Shown here: one piece after another, positions 27,302 to 36,651 of the stretch
Position numbering within the stretch: the first letter of the stretch is position 1
How the letters are laid out: each line of letters opens with the position of its first letter
The notes under the pieces: model-generated
Database searches by the model: none
What the model was told of the DNA's origin: nothing
The model's input: the letters and a program-made list of their open reading frames with translations, nothing else
Translations under genes and position numbers: made by a program
NCBI GenBank assembly: GCA_946497035.1
Contig: CAMMIW010000012.1
Coordinates: 1 to 63,228 of the forward strand
Source of the DNA: an uncultured Eubacteriaceae bacterium
GTDB lineage: Bacteria > Bacillota > Clostridia > Lachnospirales > CAG-274
DNA length: 63,228 bases
Direction of reading: 5' to 3'

Positions 27302-28582
27302 ATGAAATTTTTAAAAATAAATATATTAACTATATTTTTTACGATATTTTTATTTAAAATAAACATATTTGCAGCCCCTCTTAAAACATATGCTACATAT
27401 ACTGCAAATAATTTAACTATAACAAGCTATAGTAAAAGTTGGAATAAAAATATGCTAAAAGATTTATATGTAGAGCTTTTAAACAATTTTCACGGAGATG
27501 AATTTAACTATTTAAGCAATATATACATATACCCAGATTCTCCTGAAGGTGTAAACGGACTTTATTATGACAACATATCTTTAGAAAATGGCCAATATAT
27601 TCTAGGAAATAAAGCATATATAAACCTTTATAATGGAGAAAGATACAACACTATACCAAAAATAGCCAATACTCTTTCTCACGAATATGGCCACCATTAT
27701 ATGATATATAACCTCGTAAAAACCGAGAATATATATTACAATAACTTAAAGAACTCTAAATATGTAAAAATAAGAAATTTAGAAGGAGTTCCCGTTATAT
27801 ATGATACAGAAAGTGAAGACTATTTGTATCACTGGGATATAATGGAAATAATGGCAGATGATTATGTTCAGCTTTTAGGTTCTTCTACAGCAAAAATATC
27901 TTATAATTATAAATCTGTTGATGAGCTTTTAAAAGCAAATGAAAATCCTTATGAAAATCCCTATAGTTTTAATTTAAAACCACAGTTAAATCCATTTATA
28001 CCTTTAGCAGCAGATATAGAAGGGCTTTATAAATATTTATTAAGCCTTAGTGGTTTTAAGCTTAATCAACCTAAAGCACCTATAAAACCAAAATTAAATA
28101 ATATTACAGGTACAATAGCATTAAACGGAGAACCAACATATAACATAAGTTGGAACAACCCTAATAAAGATGCCATATTAGAATATACCCTTGTAATTTA
28201 TCCAGATAACAACCCTTTTGTAGCATATCCTTTAAAAACAGTAACATCTAAAGAGCCTTTAAATGTTACATTTGGTAGCTATAGCATAAAACAAACAGAT
28301 GGAACAATAAAATCTATATCCCAAATATATGAAGATAACTATACGTTAAAGCTTTATATTAAAGATTCTTTTGGCTTTATATATTCTGGCCCAACGTTAA
28401 CAAGTAATTTTACACAGTTATCTAAAAATATATTGTCTAACAATAAAAATAATAATGTAAAAAAAGAACCACCAAATATGATTGAAAAACCAAGTGCTAG
28501 TCCAGATATTAAGCCTATTGGCCCAAGCTCTAGTGGTTCTTTAGGTGATTTATTTTATATAAACAATAAAAAATATCTTTAA
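27302..28582 (+). CDS. Secreted putative zinc metalloprotease (HExxH)
   Basis: A 426-residue exported protein of no family I can name. Signal peptide 1-24. HEYGHH at 127-132 supplies a zinc-binding HExxH, and EIMADDY at 182-188, about 50 residues later, supplies a candidate third ligand Glu as in gluzincins. Residues about 255-365 look like a fibronectin-type beta domain (NISWNNPNKDAILEYTLVIYP), and the tail is Pro/Ser/Asn-rich. AAGGTGA precedes the ATG. Divergent from two PepSY genes across 179 bases. Catalytic activity is inferred from motifs only. Confidence 0.72.
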   Translation: MKFLKINILTIFFTIFLFKINIFAAPLKTYATYTANNLTITSYSKSWNKNMLKDLYVELLNNFHGDEFNYLSNIYIYPDSPEGVNGLYYDNISLENGQYILGNKAYINLYNGERYNTIPKIANTLSHEYGHHYMIYNLVKTENIYYNNLKNSKYVKIRNLEGVPVIYDTESEDYLYHWDIMEIMADDYVQLLGSSTAKISYNYKSVDELLKANENPYENPYSFNLKPQLNPFIPLAADIEGLYKYLLSLSGFKLNQPKAPIKPKLNNITGTIALNGEPTYNISWNNPNKDAILEYTLVIYPDNNPFVAYPLKTVTSKEPLNVTFGSYSIKQTDGTIKSISQIYEDNYTLKLYIKDSFGFIYSGPTLTSNFTQLSKNILSNNKNNNVKKEPPNMIEKPSASPDIKPIGPSSSGSLGDLFYINNKKYL

Positions 28583-28583
28583 A

Positions 28584-28610
28584 AAAGCCTACTTTCAATA
28601 AGTAGGCTTT
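28584..28610. terminator. Bidirectional terminator between the metalloprotease and ftsZ
   Basis: AAAGCCTACTT / AAGTAGGCTTT (11 bp) with a 5-base loop, one base past the metalloprotease stop and 8 bases from the ftsZ stop. Confidence 0.85.
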
Positions 28611-28618
28611 AAACTATA

Positions 28619-29953
28619 TTATCTATTTTTTCTTAAAAAACTTGGTATATTTAATTTACCACCACTAGGCTCACTTTCATTTTTATGTTGTCTATTTAAA
28701 CCATATGTATTAGTGTGAGTATGAGTATTTATATTATTATTTACGTTATTATTTATGTTATTATTTATATTTGGAGCAATATTGCTATTTTCTTGTACAT
28801 TAAATGTTTGTGATTGTTCTTGTATATTATTAATAGGTTGTTCTTGTTGCATTTGTTGAACATTAGAAAATCCGTTTTGTAAATGTTGAGGAGCTACATT
28901 AAATTGTTGATTATTTGTTACTTGATTAATAGGTTGTTGTATTGGTTGTTGCATATTATGTTGTATAGGTTGAGGTATTATTTCTTGTTGGTTATCTATA
29001 ACATCTTTAAGATCTGTAGCAATAATAGTAATAATAACTTTATCTTTAAGATTTTCTTCTATAGAAGAACCATAAATAATGTTAGCAGTTGGATCGAGCA
29101 TTTCTTCTATGCTAGATAAACCTCTGCTTATTTCTTTAAGGGCAAGATCTTTACCCCCTGCAACGTTAACAAGTAAGCTTTTAGCACCTTCTATAGATGT
29201 TTCTAATAATGGGCTGTTAATAGCCTCATTAACCGCATCTTGTATTTTGTTTTTGCCGCTACCTTCACCAACACCAAGATGTGCATATCCTTTGTCTTTC
29301 ATAATAGTAGTAACATCAGCAAAATCTACATTTATCTCTGCTGGATTTTTAATAATATTTGCAATACCTGTAACACCTTGTCTTAATACTTCATCTACTT
29401 TAAGAAAAGCTTCCATTTGAGTTACATCATCTTCTATAATATCTAATATACGTTCATTAGGTATAACTATAAGGGTATCTACATTTTCTCTTAATTTTTC
29501 AATACCTTCTATAGCATTTAAAGCACGCTTTTTGCCTTCAAAGTTAAAAGGTTTAGTTACAACAGCAACAGTTAAAATACCTTGGCTTTTAGCAATATTT
29601 GCAACAATGGCAGCAGCTCCTGTGCCTGTTCCGCCCCCCATACCAGCTGTTACAAATACCATATCTGCACCTTGTATGGCTTGTGCAATATCATCTTTAG
29701 ATTCTTCAGCAGCTATTCTTCCAACCTCTGGGTTACCACCTGCACCAAGCCCACGGGTAGATTTTTCTCCTATAACAAGTGTTTTAGAAGCTAAGCTTCT
29801 ATTAAGAGCTTGTCTATCTGTATTTATAGCTATAAATTCTATATCTATAGAGCAATATTCAATCATTCTATTAACAGCGTTGTTACCCGCACCACCAACG
29901 CCAATAACGATTATTTTTTCTTCTTCATTGTTTATATTTTCTAAACCTATCAA
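28619..29953 (-). CDS. ftsZ: Cell division protein FtsZ
   Basis: A 444-residue tubulin-like GTPase forming the division ring. [13 protein letters not shown] (18-30) and the GTP signature GGGTGTGAA (106-114) are intact. A long Asn/Gln-rich linker (about 320-430) leads to the C-terminal peptide [10 protein letters not shown] that binds FtsA/SepF-type partners. Longer than the Bacillus protein (382) because of the linker. The start is TTG (29953), with AGGAGGG 7 bases upstream and a promoter of its own; it is last in the murA-ftsQ-ftsZ series. Confidence 0.96.
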   Translation of the reverse strand: MIGLENINNEEEKIIVIGVGGAGNNAVNRMIEYCSIDIEFIAINTDRQALNRSLASKTLVIGEKSTRGLGAGGNPEVGRIAAEESKDDIAQAIQGADMVFVTAGMGGGTGTGAAAIVANIAKSQGILTVAVVTKPFNFEGKKRALNAIEGIEKLRENVDTLIVIPNERILDIIEDDVTQMEAFLKVDEVLRQGVTGIANIIKNPAEINVDFADVTTIMKDKGYAHLGVGEGSGKNKIQDAVNEAINSPLLETSIEGAKSLLVNVAGGKDLALKEISRGLSSIEEMLDPTANIIYGSSIEENLKDKVIITIIATDLKDVIDNQQEIIPQPIQHNMQQPIQQPINQVTNNQQFNVAPQHLQNGFSNVQQMQQEQPINNIQEQSQTFNVQENSNIAPNINNNINNNVNNNINTHTHTNTYGLNRQHKNESEPSGGKLNIPSFLRKNR

Positions 29954-29988
29954 GATATAACCCTCCTAAATAGTATTCTGTCTTTTTT

Positions 29989-30017
29989 ATTATACACCAT
30001 CTATTTTAATAGTTCAA
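29989..30017 (-). promoter_or_regulatory. Promoter of ftsZ
   Basis: Minus strand: -35 TTGAAC at 30017-30012, 17-base spacer, -10 TATAAT at 29994-29989, about 35 bases before the TTG start. Confidence 0.65.
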
Positions 30018-30121
30018 TTTATTTATAATATTTCTTCTATCATATTAAGTATATATGTTTTTAGAAAATTTGCAAGTATAATATTATTTTTTTAATTTTT
30101 ATAATATATTAAAATATAAAT

Positions 30122-30844
30122 TTAAGTAATATATTTAAAAATAGGTGGTTTATTTATATCATTTATATATAAAAATCCTTTTTCTTCTGGTTTAAAATTT
30201 TTAAGTATCTCGTTTAAAGTGTTCATTTTTATATTTAAAGCTTCTCTACCACCTAATAAAATATCTAAATTTTCCATATATAAATGTATATCGTTTAAAT
30301 CAGAAACATCTATTTTTAGTATATTTTTCAAGTGTTCTTTGCTTTTTATAGTGTTGGTTATCTCCATAACTATTTCAAATGCTTCTTGGTTATCTGTTTT
30401 TAGTTTTTTACCTATAATAAATTTATCAAACCCCAATCCATAAATCATAGGTAAAGGCTTTGTATAATTAGGTTGAACATCTACAACCATACCATATTTA
30501 TCTATATATATATATCCGCTAGGATACGGTATATATCCTACTATATTTCTTTCTATAATATTAATATTAATAGTATTGGGTAGCTTTTTAGTAACTTTAA
30601 TATCTTCTACATAATAATTAGTTTTAAGCCTTCTTTTCGCCACAAAGCTGTTAAAGGTAAGTATATTTGTTGTTTTATCTAACTTAAGCTCTCTAATAAT
30701 ATCGGCTTTTTCTAAATTTTCTAAATCATTCATTTCTATATTTTCTATATTGAGAAATGGTGATAGCATTAACAACATAAATATTAGAGCTATTAATGCT
30801 ATGCCCATTAAAATATACATATATATTTTTTTCATTAGTTTCAC
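30122..30844 (-). CDS. ftsQ: Cell division protein FtsQ/DivIB
   Basis: A 240-residue single-pass membrane protein of the divisome. Membrane segment about 8-30, then a POTRA domain (about 32-100: NIENIEMNDLENLEKADIIREL, with KKLPNTININIIERNIVGYIPY) and the FtsQ-type beta domain (YGMVVDVQPNYTKPLPMIYGL). It links FtsB/FtsL to septal synthesis. It is directly abutted to murA, so the two are co-transcribed; this order is common in Clostridia. Confidence 0.9.
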   Translation of the reverse strand: MKLMKKIYMYILMGIALIALIFMLLMLSPFLNIENIEMNDLENLEKADIIRELKLDKTTNILTFNSFVAKRRLKTNYYVEDIKVTKKLPNTININIIERNIVGYIPYPSGYIYIDKYGMVVDVQPNYTKPLPMIYGLGFDKFIIGKKLKTDNQEAFEIVMEITNTIKSKEHLKNILKIDVSDLNDIHLYMENLDILLGGREALNIKMNTLNEILKNFKPEEKGFLYINDINKPPIFKYIT

Positions 30845-32104
30845 CTAATCTTTTAAACCTTTTATATTTGCACCTAAAAGGCTTAGCTTTTTATCTATAT
30901 TTTCATATCCTCTGTCTATATAACACCCTCCCTGTACAATAGTTTCCCCTTGTGCAACAAGACCTGCCATTATAAGGCTTGCTCCCCCTCTTAAATCTTT
31001 AGCAAAAACATTTTTTCCATATAAATTGTTTTTTCCATTTATAATAAATGTAGCGCTATCTTCTATTATGTTGCAACCTAGTTTATTAAGCTCTGATATA
31101 TGCTTGTTTCTAGCTTCAAATATATTTTCTTTTATAATACTTGTTCCACATATTGTAGCTAATAAAGCCATAATTTGAGGTTGCAAATCTGTAGGAAAAT
31201 AAGGGTAAGGTTTAGTTTCTAAAAAATCTATTGGCTTTAAAACGTCTTTGTTTTTTATTTTTATACTATCTTTATATATTTGTATGTTACAACCAATTTG
31301 GTTTAAAATATCTAATAAAGCTGTTAAATATTGTGGTATTATACCTTTTACTGTTACATCACCATTTGTTATAGCAGACATACATAAAAATGTTCCCGCT
31401 TCTATTCTATCTGGCATTATAGTATACTCAACAATATCATTTAGCTTTTCTACCCCCTCTATAGTTATAATATGAGTGCCTTCTCCATATATTTTAGCTC
31501 CCATTTTTCTTAAAAATCTTACCATATCTATTATTTCGGGCTCTTTAGCACAATTTTTTATAACAATTTTGCCTTTTACAAAAATAGATGCTAAAATTAT
31601 ATTTTGGGTAGCTCCAACACTAGCAAAAGGTAGAACTATTATGTTTTCTTTTATACTATCTACGGTAGCTTTTATTATATTTTTATCATCCTCTATTTTT
31701 ATACCTATTTTTTCAAAGGCGTCAAGATGAAAATCTATAGGCCTTTTACCAAGGTTACAACCACCTGGGTATGATATGCTAGCCTGTTTAAACCTTGATA
31801 TAATAGCTCCTAAAAATATAATAGATGAACGCATTTTTTTAACTAAGTCTTCCTTCACGTCAGTTTTATTCATATTTTTAGAGTTAACTACAACAGTATT
31901 TTCTCTGTAGCTAACCTCACAACCTAAATCTTTTAATATATCTATAGCTACAAAAGTATCTAAAAGCATAGGCACATTTTTTAAAATACATATACCACCG
32001 TTTAAAACTGTTGAGGCAAGGATAGGCAAAACGGCATTTTTTGCCCCACTTACAAAAACTTCACCGCTTAGCTTATTACCACCTTTTATTATATATTTGC
32101 CCAT
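30845..32104 (-). CDS. murA: UDP-N-acetylglucosamine 1-carboxyvinyltransferase
   Basis: A 419-residue cytosolic enzyme making the first committed peptidoglycan precursor from UDP-GlcNAc and phosphoenolpyruvate. K22-N23 (GAKNAVLP) and the catalytic loop with C116 (GGCNLGKRPIDFHL) are present; the Cys means normal fosfomycin sensitivity would be expected. SVGATQNIILA and CAKEPEI blocks agree. Located between pcrA and ftsQ. Confidence 0.96.
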   Translation of the reverse strand: MGKYIIKGGNKLSGEVFVSGAKNAVLPILASTVLNGGICILKNVPMLLDTFVAIDILKDLGCEVSYRENTVVVNSKNMNKTDVKEDLVKKMRSSIIFLGAIISRFKQASISYPGGCNLGKRPIDFHLDAFEKIGIKIEDDKNIIKATVDSIKENIIVLPFASVGATQNIILASIFVKGKIVIKNCAKEPEIIDMVRFLRKMGAKIYGEGTHIITIEGVEKLNDIVEYTIMPDRIEAGTFLCMSAITNGDVTVKGIIPQYLTALLDILNQIGCNIQIYKDSIKIKNKDVLKPIDFLETKPYPYFPTDLQPQIMALLATICGTSIIKENIFEARNKHISELNKLGCNIIEDSATFIINGKNNLYGKNVFAKDLRGGASLIMAGLVAQGETIVQGGCYIDRGYENIDKKLSLLGANIKGLKD

Positions 32105-32187
32105 ATATAACCCTCCAAATTTTTCATATCTTATACTATGAAAGGCTATATATTTATGTTACAAATTTATATATTTTTTACAATATT

Positions 32188-34410
32188 CTATATTTTTTTA
32201 AGCTTTGATAAATTTGCCATAAGCTTCTTTTCACCTATATTGTCAAAATTTATAGTAACTTCATAATCTGCACCAGCAGGAGATATATTTAAAACTTTTC
32301 CTTGTCCAAATTTAAAATGTCTTACTATATCTCCAACAACAAAATCTAAAGATACATTTTTAGGTGATGGTATATCTTTTTTTAGATAAGAAGAAACATT
32401 TGGCCTATAAGATGGCTTTGGCCTATAATTATTTGTAGGTTCTTCTATGTTAAAAGATATAGTTGATCTTTTTTCTAATTTTTGTTTAATATGTATCAAA
32501 TCTTTAGGTAGCTCTTTAAAGAAAGAAGAAGGTGCGTTGCTTACATATCTGCCGTGTTGCAATCTAGATTTTGCGTTTGTAAGGTATAGCTCTTTTTTAG
32601 CTCTTGTTATACCTACATATAAAAGGCGTCTTTCTTCTTCTATATCTGATGGGTTATCACTTATTATAGCACGATATGTAGGGAAAATACCTTCTTCAAA
32701 GCCTGCTATAAATACAACAGGAAACTCTAACCCTTTAGAGCTATGCAAAGTCATTAATGTAACTACATCTTCCCCTTCCTCCATATTGTCTATATCAGCT
32801 ACTAAAGATACTTCTTCTAAAAATCTGGTAAGGCTTTTATCTTCATCATTTTTGCTTTCTTCATATTCTACGGCTTTGCTAACAAATTCTTCTAAATTAG
32901 ATATTCTGCCTAAAGCCTCGTCTGTACCTTCTTTTTTAAGCTCTTCTAAATATCCTGTTTCTTCCAATATATAGTCTATCAAATCGGCTACATTTAATTT
33001 TTCGCTTTTTTCTTTAAAACAAACCATAATATTATAAAAATCTAAAACGCTTTTAGTTTTTCTACCTAAATCTGCTATATGTTCTGCTTTAGACAAAGCT
33101 TCAAAAAGAGATATATTGTTTTCTTCTGCATATTCGCTAGCTTTTAATATTGTAGCATCACCTATACCTCTTTTAGGTACGTTTATTATCCTTTTTAAAG
33201 ATATATCATCATTAGGATTTTCTAAAACTTTTAAATAGCTTATAATATCTTTAATCTCTTTTCTACCATAAAAGTTTACACCGCCATACAGCTTATATGG
33301 TATAGATGAAAAAACTAGCTGTTCTTCTAAAAGTCTAGATAAACTGTTAGTTCTATAAAGGATAGCAAAATCTTTATAGCTATATCCTTCTTTAATTTTT
33401 TTGCTTATTTCTTTTGCTATAAATGTTGCTTCTTCTCTATCAGAGTTACATTTTTCATAGTTTATAAGAGAGCCTTGTTCATTTTCTGTCCATAAGCTTT
33501 TTTCTTTTCTACCAAAATTATTTTTTATAACAAAATTTGCTGCCTCTAATATAGTTTTACTGGAGCGATAGTTTTGCTCAAGCTTTATAACAGTAGCATT
33601 ATTAAAGTCTTTTTCAAAATCTAATATATTATTTATATCTGCTCCTCTCCAACCATAAATACTCTGATCATCATCACCTACAACGCATAAATTTTTATAT
33701 TTATTGGCCAAAAGCTTTATTAACATATATTGGCTTGTGCTAGTATCTTGATACTCATCTACCATAATATATTTAAAACGCTCTTGATAATAATCTAAAA
33801 CATCAATATTGTTAGCTAAAAGTTGCACCGTTTTAAATATTAAATCATCAAAATCTAAAGAATTGTTAGCTTTTAGCCTATTTTCATAGGCGATATATAT
33901 ATCGGCTATTAGCTTCTTTTTAAAATCTGAGCCTACATTTTGAGAAAAAACAGTAGGTGTTATAAGCTTGTCCTTTTGTCTTCCTATTTGGCTTAAAACA
34001 TATTTAGAGCTTAATATATCGTCATTTATTTTATATTCTTTCATTATATCTTTTATAAGACGCTCAGCATCATCTGCATCATATATAGTAAATTTATTTG
34101 TATAGCCTATTTTATCTATATGGCTTCTTAATATTCTAACACATAAAGAATGAAATGTAGAAACTAAAACCTGACTGCCTTCTGCACATATAGAATTAAC
34201 TCTTTCTTTCATCTCTTTAGCAGCTTTATTAGTAAAAGTAATAGCTAAAATATTAAATGGCCTTATACCTTTATTAATAAGATAAGCTATTCTATGTGTT
34301 AAAACTCTTGTTTTACCAGAGCCTGCTCCTGCCAAAAGAAGCAAAGCACCTTCGGTAGATAAAACAGCCTTTTTTTGCATAGGGTTTAACTTATTTAAAA
34401 GTTGTTCCAT
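32188..34410 (-). CDS. pcrA: ATP-dependent DNA helicase PcrA (UvrD family)
   Basis: A 740-residue superfamily 1A 3'-5' helicase for repair and removal of RNA polymerase blocks. Motif I AGAGSGKT (27-34), motif II VDEYQDT, motif III GDDDQSIYGWRGA, motif V TLHSSKGLEF and motif VI RRLLYVGITRA are all intact. The C-terminal segment (from about 680, FVVGDIVRHFKFGQGKV) is the Tudor-like RNA polymerase-binding domain typical of PcrA. It lies 11 bases after the VanZ gene. Confidence 0.96.
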   Translation of the reverse strand: MEQLLNKLNPMQKKAVLSTEGALLLLAGAGSGKTRVLTHRIAYLINKGIRPFNILAITFTNKAAKEMKERVNSICAEGSQVLVSTFHSLCVRILRSHIDKIGYTNKFTIYDADDAERLIKDIMKEYKINDDILSSKYVLSQIGRQKDKLITPTVFSQNVGSDFKKKLIADIYIAYENRLKANNSLDFDDLIFKTVQLLANNIDVLDYYQERFKYIMVDEYQDTSTSQYMLIKLLANKYKNLCVVGDDDQSIYGWRGADINNILDFEKDFNNATVIKLEQNYRSSKTILEAANFVIKNNFGRKEKSLWTENEQGSLINYEKCNSDREEATFIAKEISKKIKEGYSYKDFAILYRTNSLSRLLEEQLVFSSIPYKLYGGVNFYGRKEIKDIISYLKVLENPNDDISLKRIINVPKRGIGDATILKASEYAEENNISLFEALSKAEHIADLGRKTKSVLDFYNIMVCFKEKSEKLNVADLIDYILEETGYLEELKKEGTDEALGRISNLEEFVSKAVEYEESKNDEDKSLTRFLEEVSLVADIDNMEEGEDVVTLMTLHSSKGLEFPVVFIAGFEEGIFPTYRAIISDNPSDIEEERRLLYVGITRAKKELYLTNAKSRLQHGRYVSNAPSSFFKELPKDLIHIKQKLEKRSTISFNIEEPTNNYRPKPSYRPNVSSYLKKDIPSPKNVSLDFVVGDIVRHFKFGQGKVLNISPAGADYEVTINFDNIGEKKLMANLSKLKKI

Positions 34411-34421
34411 TTTTATTTCTC

Positions 34422-34889
34422 CTAAAATTTATATTTATTTTTAAATTTATTTTTATTTTTTATAATTAAACATATACAAACTAATATTATACCTATAATA
34501 GCACCAAAAAAATCTAATAAAACATCTTTAACAGAAGATACCCTACCTGGTGAATATATTTGTATATATTCGTCTATAACAGGTATAAAAGTACTAAAAA
34601 ACATAGGAAATCCTATTATGCTAAAAATTTTATTTGTAAAAGATGAAAAAGTTAGCATAAGAAAAATACCTAAAATAAAAAATTCTACAAAATGAGCCAA
34701 CTTTCTTATAAAATGGCCGCTAAATTTAAAGCTTATGCCTACATTAGCTAAGAAATCGTTTATAAAATTTAAAACGGCAGTGCTAGCGTTAGAAGAGCTT
34801 TCCCCATTTTGTATTGAATTATAAAAAATAAATGTTACTATAATTATAGTAACCAATAAATAAATTATACTTTTTAATTTTATATTCAT
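34422..34889 (-). CDS. VanZ-like family membrane protein
   Basis: A 155-residue protein with four or five membrane segments. The pattern RKLAHFVEFFILGIFLML followed by PVIDEYIQIYSPGRVSSVKDVLLDFFGAIIG is the VanZ family signature (conserved H, E and D-Y-Q motifs). VanZ itself raises teicoplanin resistance, but most homologues have unknown roles. Sits between ispE and pcrA on the same strand. Confidence 0.85.
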   Translation of the reverse strand: MNIKLKSIIYLLVTIIIVTFIFYNSIQNGESSSNASTAVLNFINDFLANVGISFKFSGHFIRKLAHFVEFFILGIFLMLTFSSFTNKIFSIIGFPMFFSTFIPVIDEYIQIYSPGRVSSVKDVLLDFFGAIIGIILVCICLIIKNKNKFKNKYKF

Positions 34890-35023
34890 ATAATCTCCTT
34901 TAATTTCACTTATATATTATATTTTAAAATATAATATTTGTAAATAATCAATTTGTAAACAATTAATATCAAAAAATAACATATTTAAAAATATGTATAT
35001 TTTTTTGTCGAAACAAATAAAAA

Positions 35024-35890
35024 TTAAATATTAAAAGGTTTTACTATAAAAATATCTTTTATATTTAATTTTTTTTCTAAAAAATTTTTAGATAAAATAG
35101 CTTGCTTTTTAGATTTATAAATACCAAAAACGGCAGAACCGCTACCGCTCATAAGGCTACCTAGAGCCCCACTTTCTAACATAGCTTCTTTTATATCTTT
35201 TATTATAGGATAAAGAGGTATAGAAACAGTTTCTAAAACGTTACATAAATTGGCAGCTATACCTTCTATATTTTCATTTTTTATATAATAGTTAATTTTT
35301 TCTATATCTGGCCTTTCTTTTATTTTAGATAAGTCTAAGCTTTGGAAAATAGCTCCTGTAGATATGCTCACACTAGGTTTAACTATTAACATATAACAAT
35401 GAGGCATAGGTGGCATAGGTGTTAGCTTTTCTCCTATACCTTCTGCTAAATATGTGCCTCTTTTTATACAAAAAGGAACATCTGCACCAAAACTTTTTCC
35501 TATCTCTAAAAGCTTATCGTTACATATTTTTAGGTTAAATAAATTTCTAATACCTACTAATGTAGAAGCACAATCTGCACTACCACCAGCAAGACCAGCA
35601 CACATAGGTATTTGCTTTTTAATGTATATATACATACCATTTTTTATATTATATTCATTTTTTAAATAATTTGCCGCTTTATAAACTAAGTTTTTGTCAT
35701 CTATAGGTAGCCAATCTTTGTTAGTTTCTAAGCATATACCATCATTAAAAGTTTTTTTAATATATATTGTATCGTATAAGCTAACAGATTGCATTATCAT
35801 TTGCAAATTATGGTAGCCATTATCTAATTTTTCTATAACATCTAAAGCTAAGTTTATTTTAGCTCTAGCAAAAAGCCTTATATTTTTCAT
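35024..35890 (-). CDS. ispE: 4-diphosphocytidyl-2-C-methyl-D-erythritol kinase
   Basis: A 288-residue GHMP kinase of the methylerythritol phosphate route to isoprenoids. K11 (ARAKINLALDV), the ATP loop PMCAGLAGGSADCA (95-108) with catalytic D106, and the C-terminal LMSGSGSAVFGIY are diagnostic. So this organism makes isoprenoid precursors by the MEP pathway. It heads the minus-strand block, divergent from the fatty-acid operon. Confidence 0.95.
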   Translation of the reverse strand: MKNIRLFARAKINLALDVIEKLDNGYHNLQMIMQSVSLYDTIYIKKTFNDGICLETNKDWLPIDDKNLVYKAANYLKNEYNIKNGMYIYIKKQIPMCAGLAGGSADCASTLVGIRNLFNLKICNDKLLEIGKSFGADVPFCIKRGTYLAEGIGEKLTPMPPMPHCYMLIVKPSVSISTGAIFQSLDLSKIKERPDIEKINYYIKNENIEGIAANLCNVLETVSIPLYPIIKDIKEAMLESGALGSLMSGSGSAVFGIYKSKKQAILSKNFLEKKLNIKDIFIVKPFNI

Positions 35891-35993
35891 TTTATCACCT
35901 TTAACTTATGTTTATTTTTATATATTTTAACATATATAAGGAAAAAATAAAAATAAATTTTAAAAAAAGTAGTAAAAAATAATATAAAAATAC

Positions 35994-36022
35994 TTGACGT
36001 TTTTTAAAACTAATAATATACT
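35994..36022 (+). promoter_or_regulatory. Promoter of the fatty-acid synthesis operon
   Basis: -35 TTGACG at 35994-35999, 17-base spacer, -10 TATACT at 36017-36022. The start site would fall near 36029, inside the FabT box. Confidence 0.75.
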
Positions 36023-36034
36023 TTGATTATCAAA
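36022..36034 (+). promoter_or_regulatory. FabT box (operator)
   Basis: Palindrome TTTGATTATCAAA, identical to the core of FabT operators described in lactic acid bacteria and streptococci. It shares its first T with the -10 and covers the predicted start site, a clear repressor position. fabT is the first gene downstream, so autoregulation is expected. Confidence 0.75.
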
Positions 36035-36142
36035 AGATTTTTTTAATTTTATAAAATATATCATATTAACGAAAAAATAATTAAAGTTTATTTTTATTTT
36101 TTGTCTTAATAGATAAAACTTTTAATAAGAATACAAAGCTTT

Positions 36143-36170
36143 GAAAGGTTGTATATAAAACCTACAACCT
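36143..36170 (+). other. Hairpin in the fabT leader
   Basis: AAGGTTGTA / TACAACCTT (9 bp) around a 9-base loop, 10 bases before the fabT ribosome site GGAGG. No T-run, so RNA stability or translation control is more likely than termination. Confidence 0.4.
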
Positions 36171-36189
36171 TATATGTGGAGGCTATTTT

Positions 36190-36639
36190 ATGAAAAAAAC
36201 TTTAGATACTATAAGTGGGCTTATATCTAGTGTTTTTTATGATATAATAAAACTAGAAGAGGCCTTTTTAAAAGATAATAAATATAAAGATGTATCTTCT
36301 AAAGAAATAAGGACTATCGAAGCAATAGGCACAAACAAAATTAAAACAATGGGTGCTATTGCTAAAAATCTTGATATAACTTTAGGCACATTAACTGTTT
36401 CTATAACAAACCTTGAAAAAAAAGGTTATGTTAGGCGAGAAAAATGTCTTAAAGATAAAAGAGTTGTTAATGTTTTTTTAACAGAAAAAGGCAAAAAACT
36501 TTTTAGGCTTCATAAAAAGTTTAAAGAAAATATTATGCGTTCTATCGTTATAGATCTTTCCCACCAAGAAAAAGAAATTTTTAATGGTGCTTTAGCTAGA
36601 GTTAGTCAAATATTGCACAAGCAATGTATAAATATTTAA
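36190..36639 (+). CDS. fabT: MarR-family regulator of fatty-acid synthesis, FabT
   Basis: A 149-residue winged-helix protein. The recognition helix region is KTMGAIAKNLDITLGTLTVSITNLEKKGYVRREK (about 58-92), followed by the wing KDKRVVNVFLTEKG. In streptococci FabT represses the fab genes when bound to acyl-ACP. Gene position (first in the operon, before fabH) and the matching operator support the assignment. Start ATG with GTGGAGGC 8 bases upstream. Confidence 0.88.
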   Translation: MKKTLDTISGLISSVFYDIIKLEEAFLKDNKYKDVSSKEIRTIEAIGTNKIKTMGAIAKNLDITLGTLTVSITNLEKKGYVRREKCLKDKRVVNVFLTEKGKKLFRLHKKFKENIMRSIVIDLSHQEKEIFNGALARVSQILHKQCINI

Positions 36640-36651
36640 AAGGAGAAAAAT

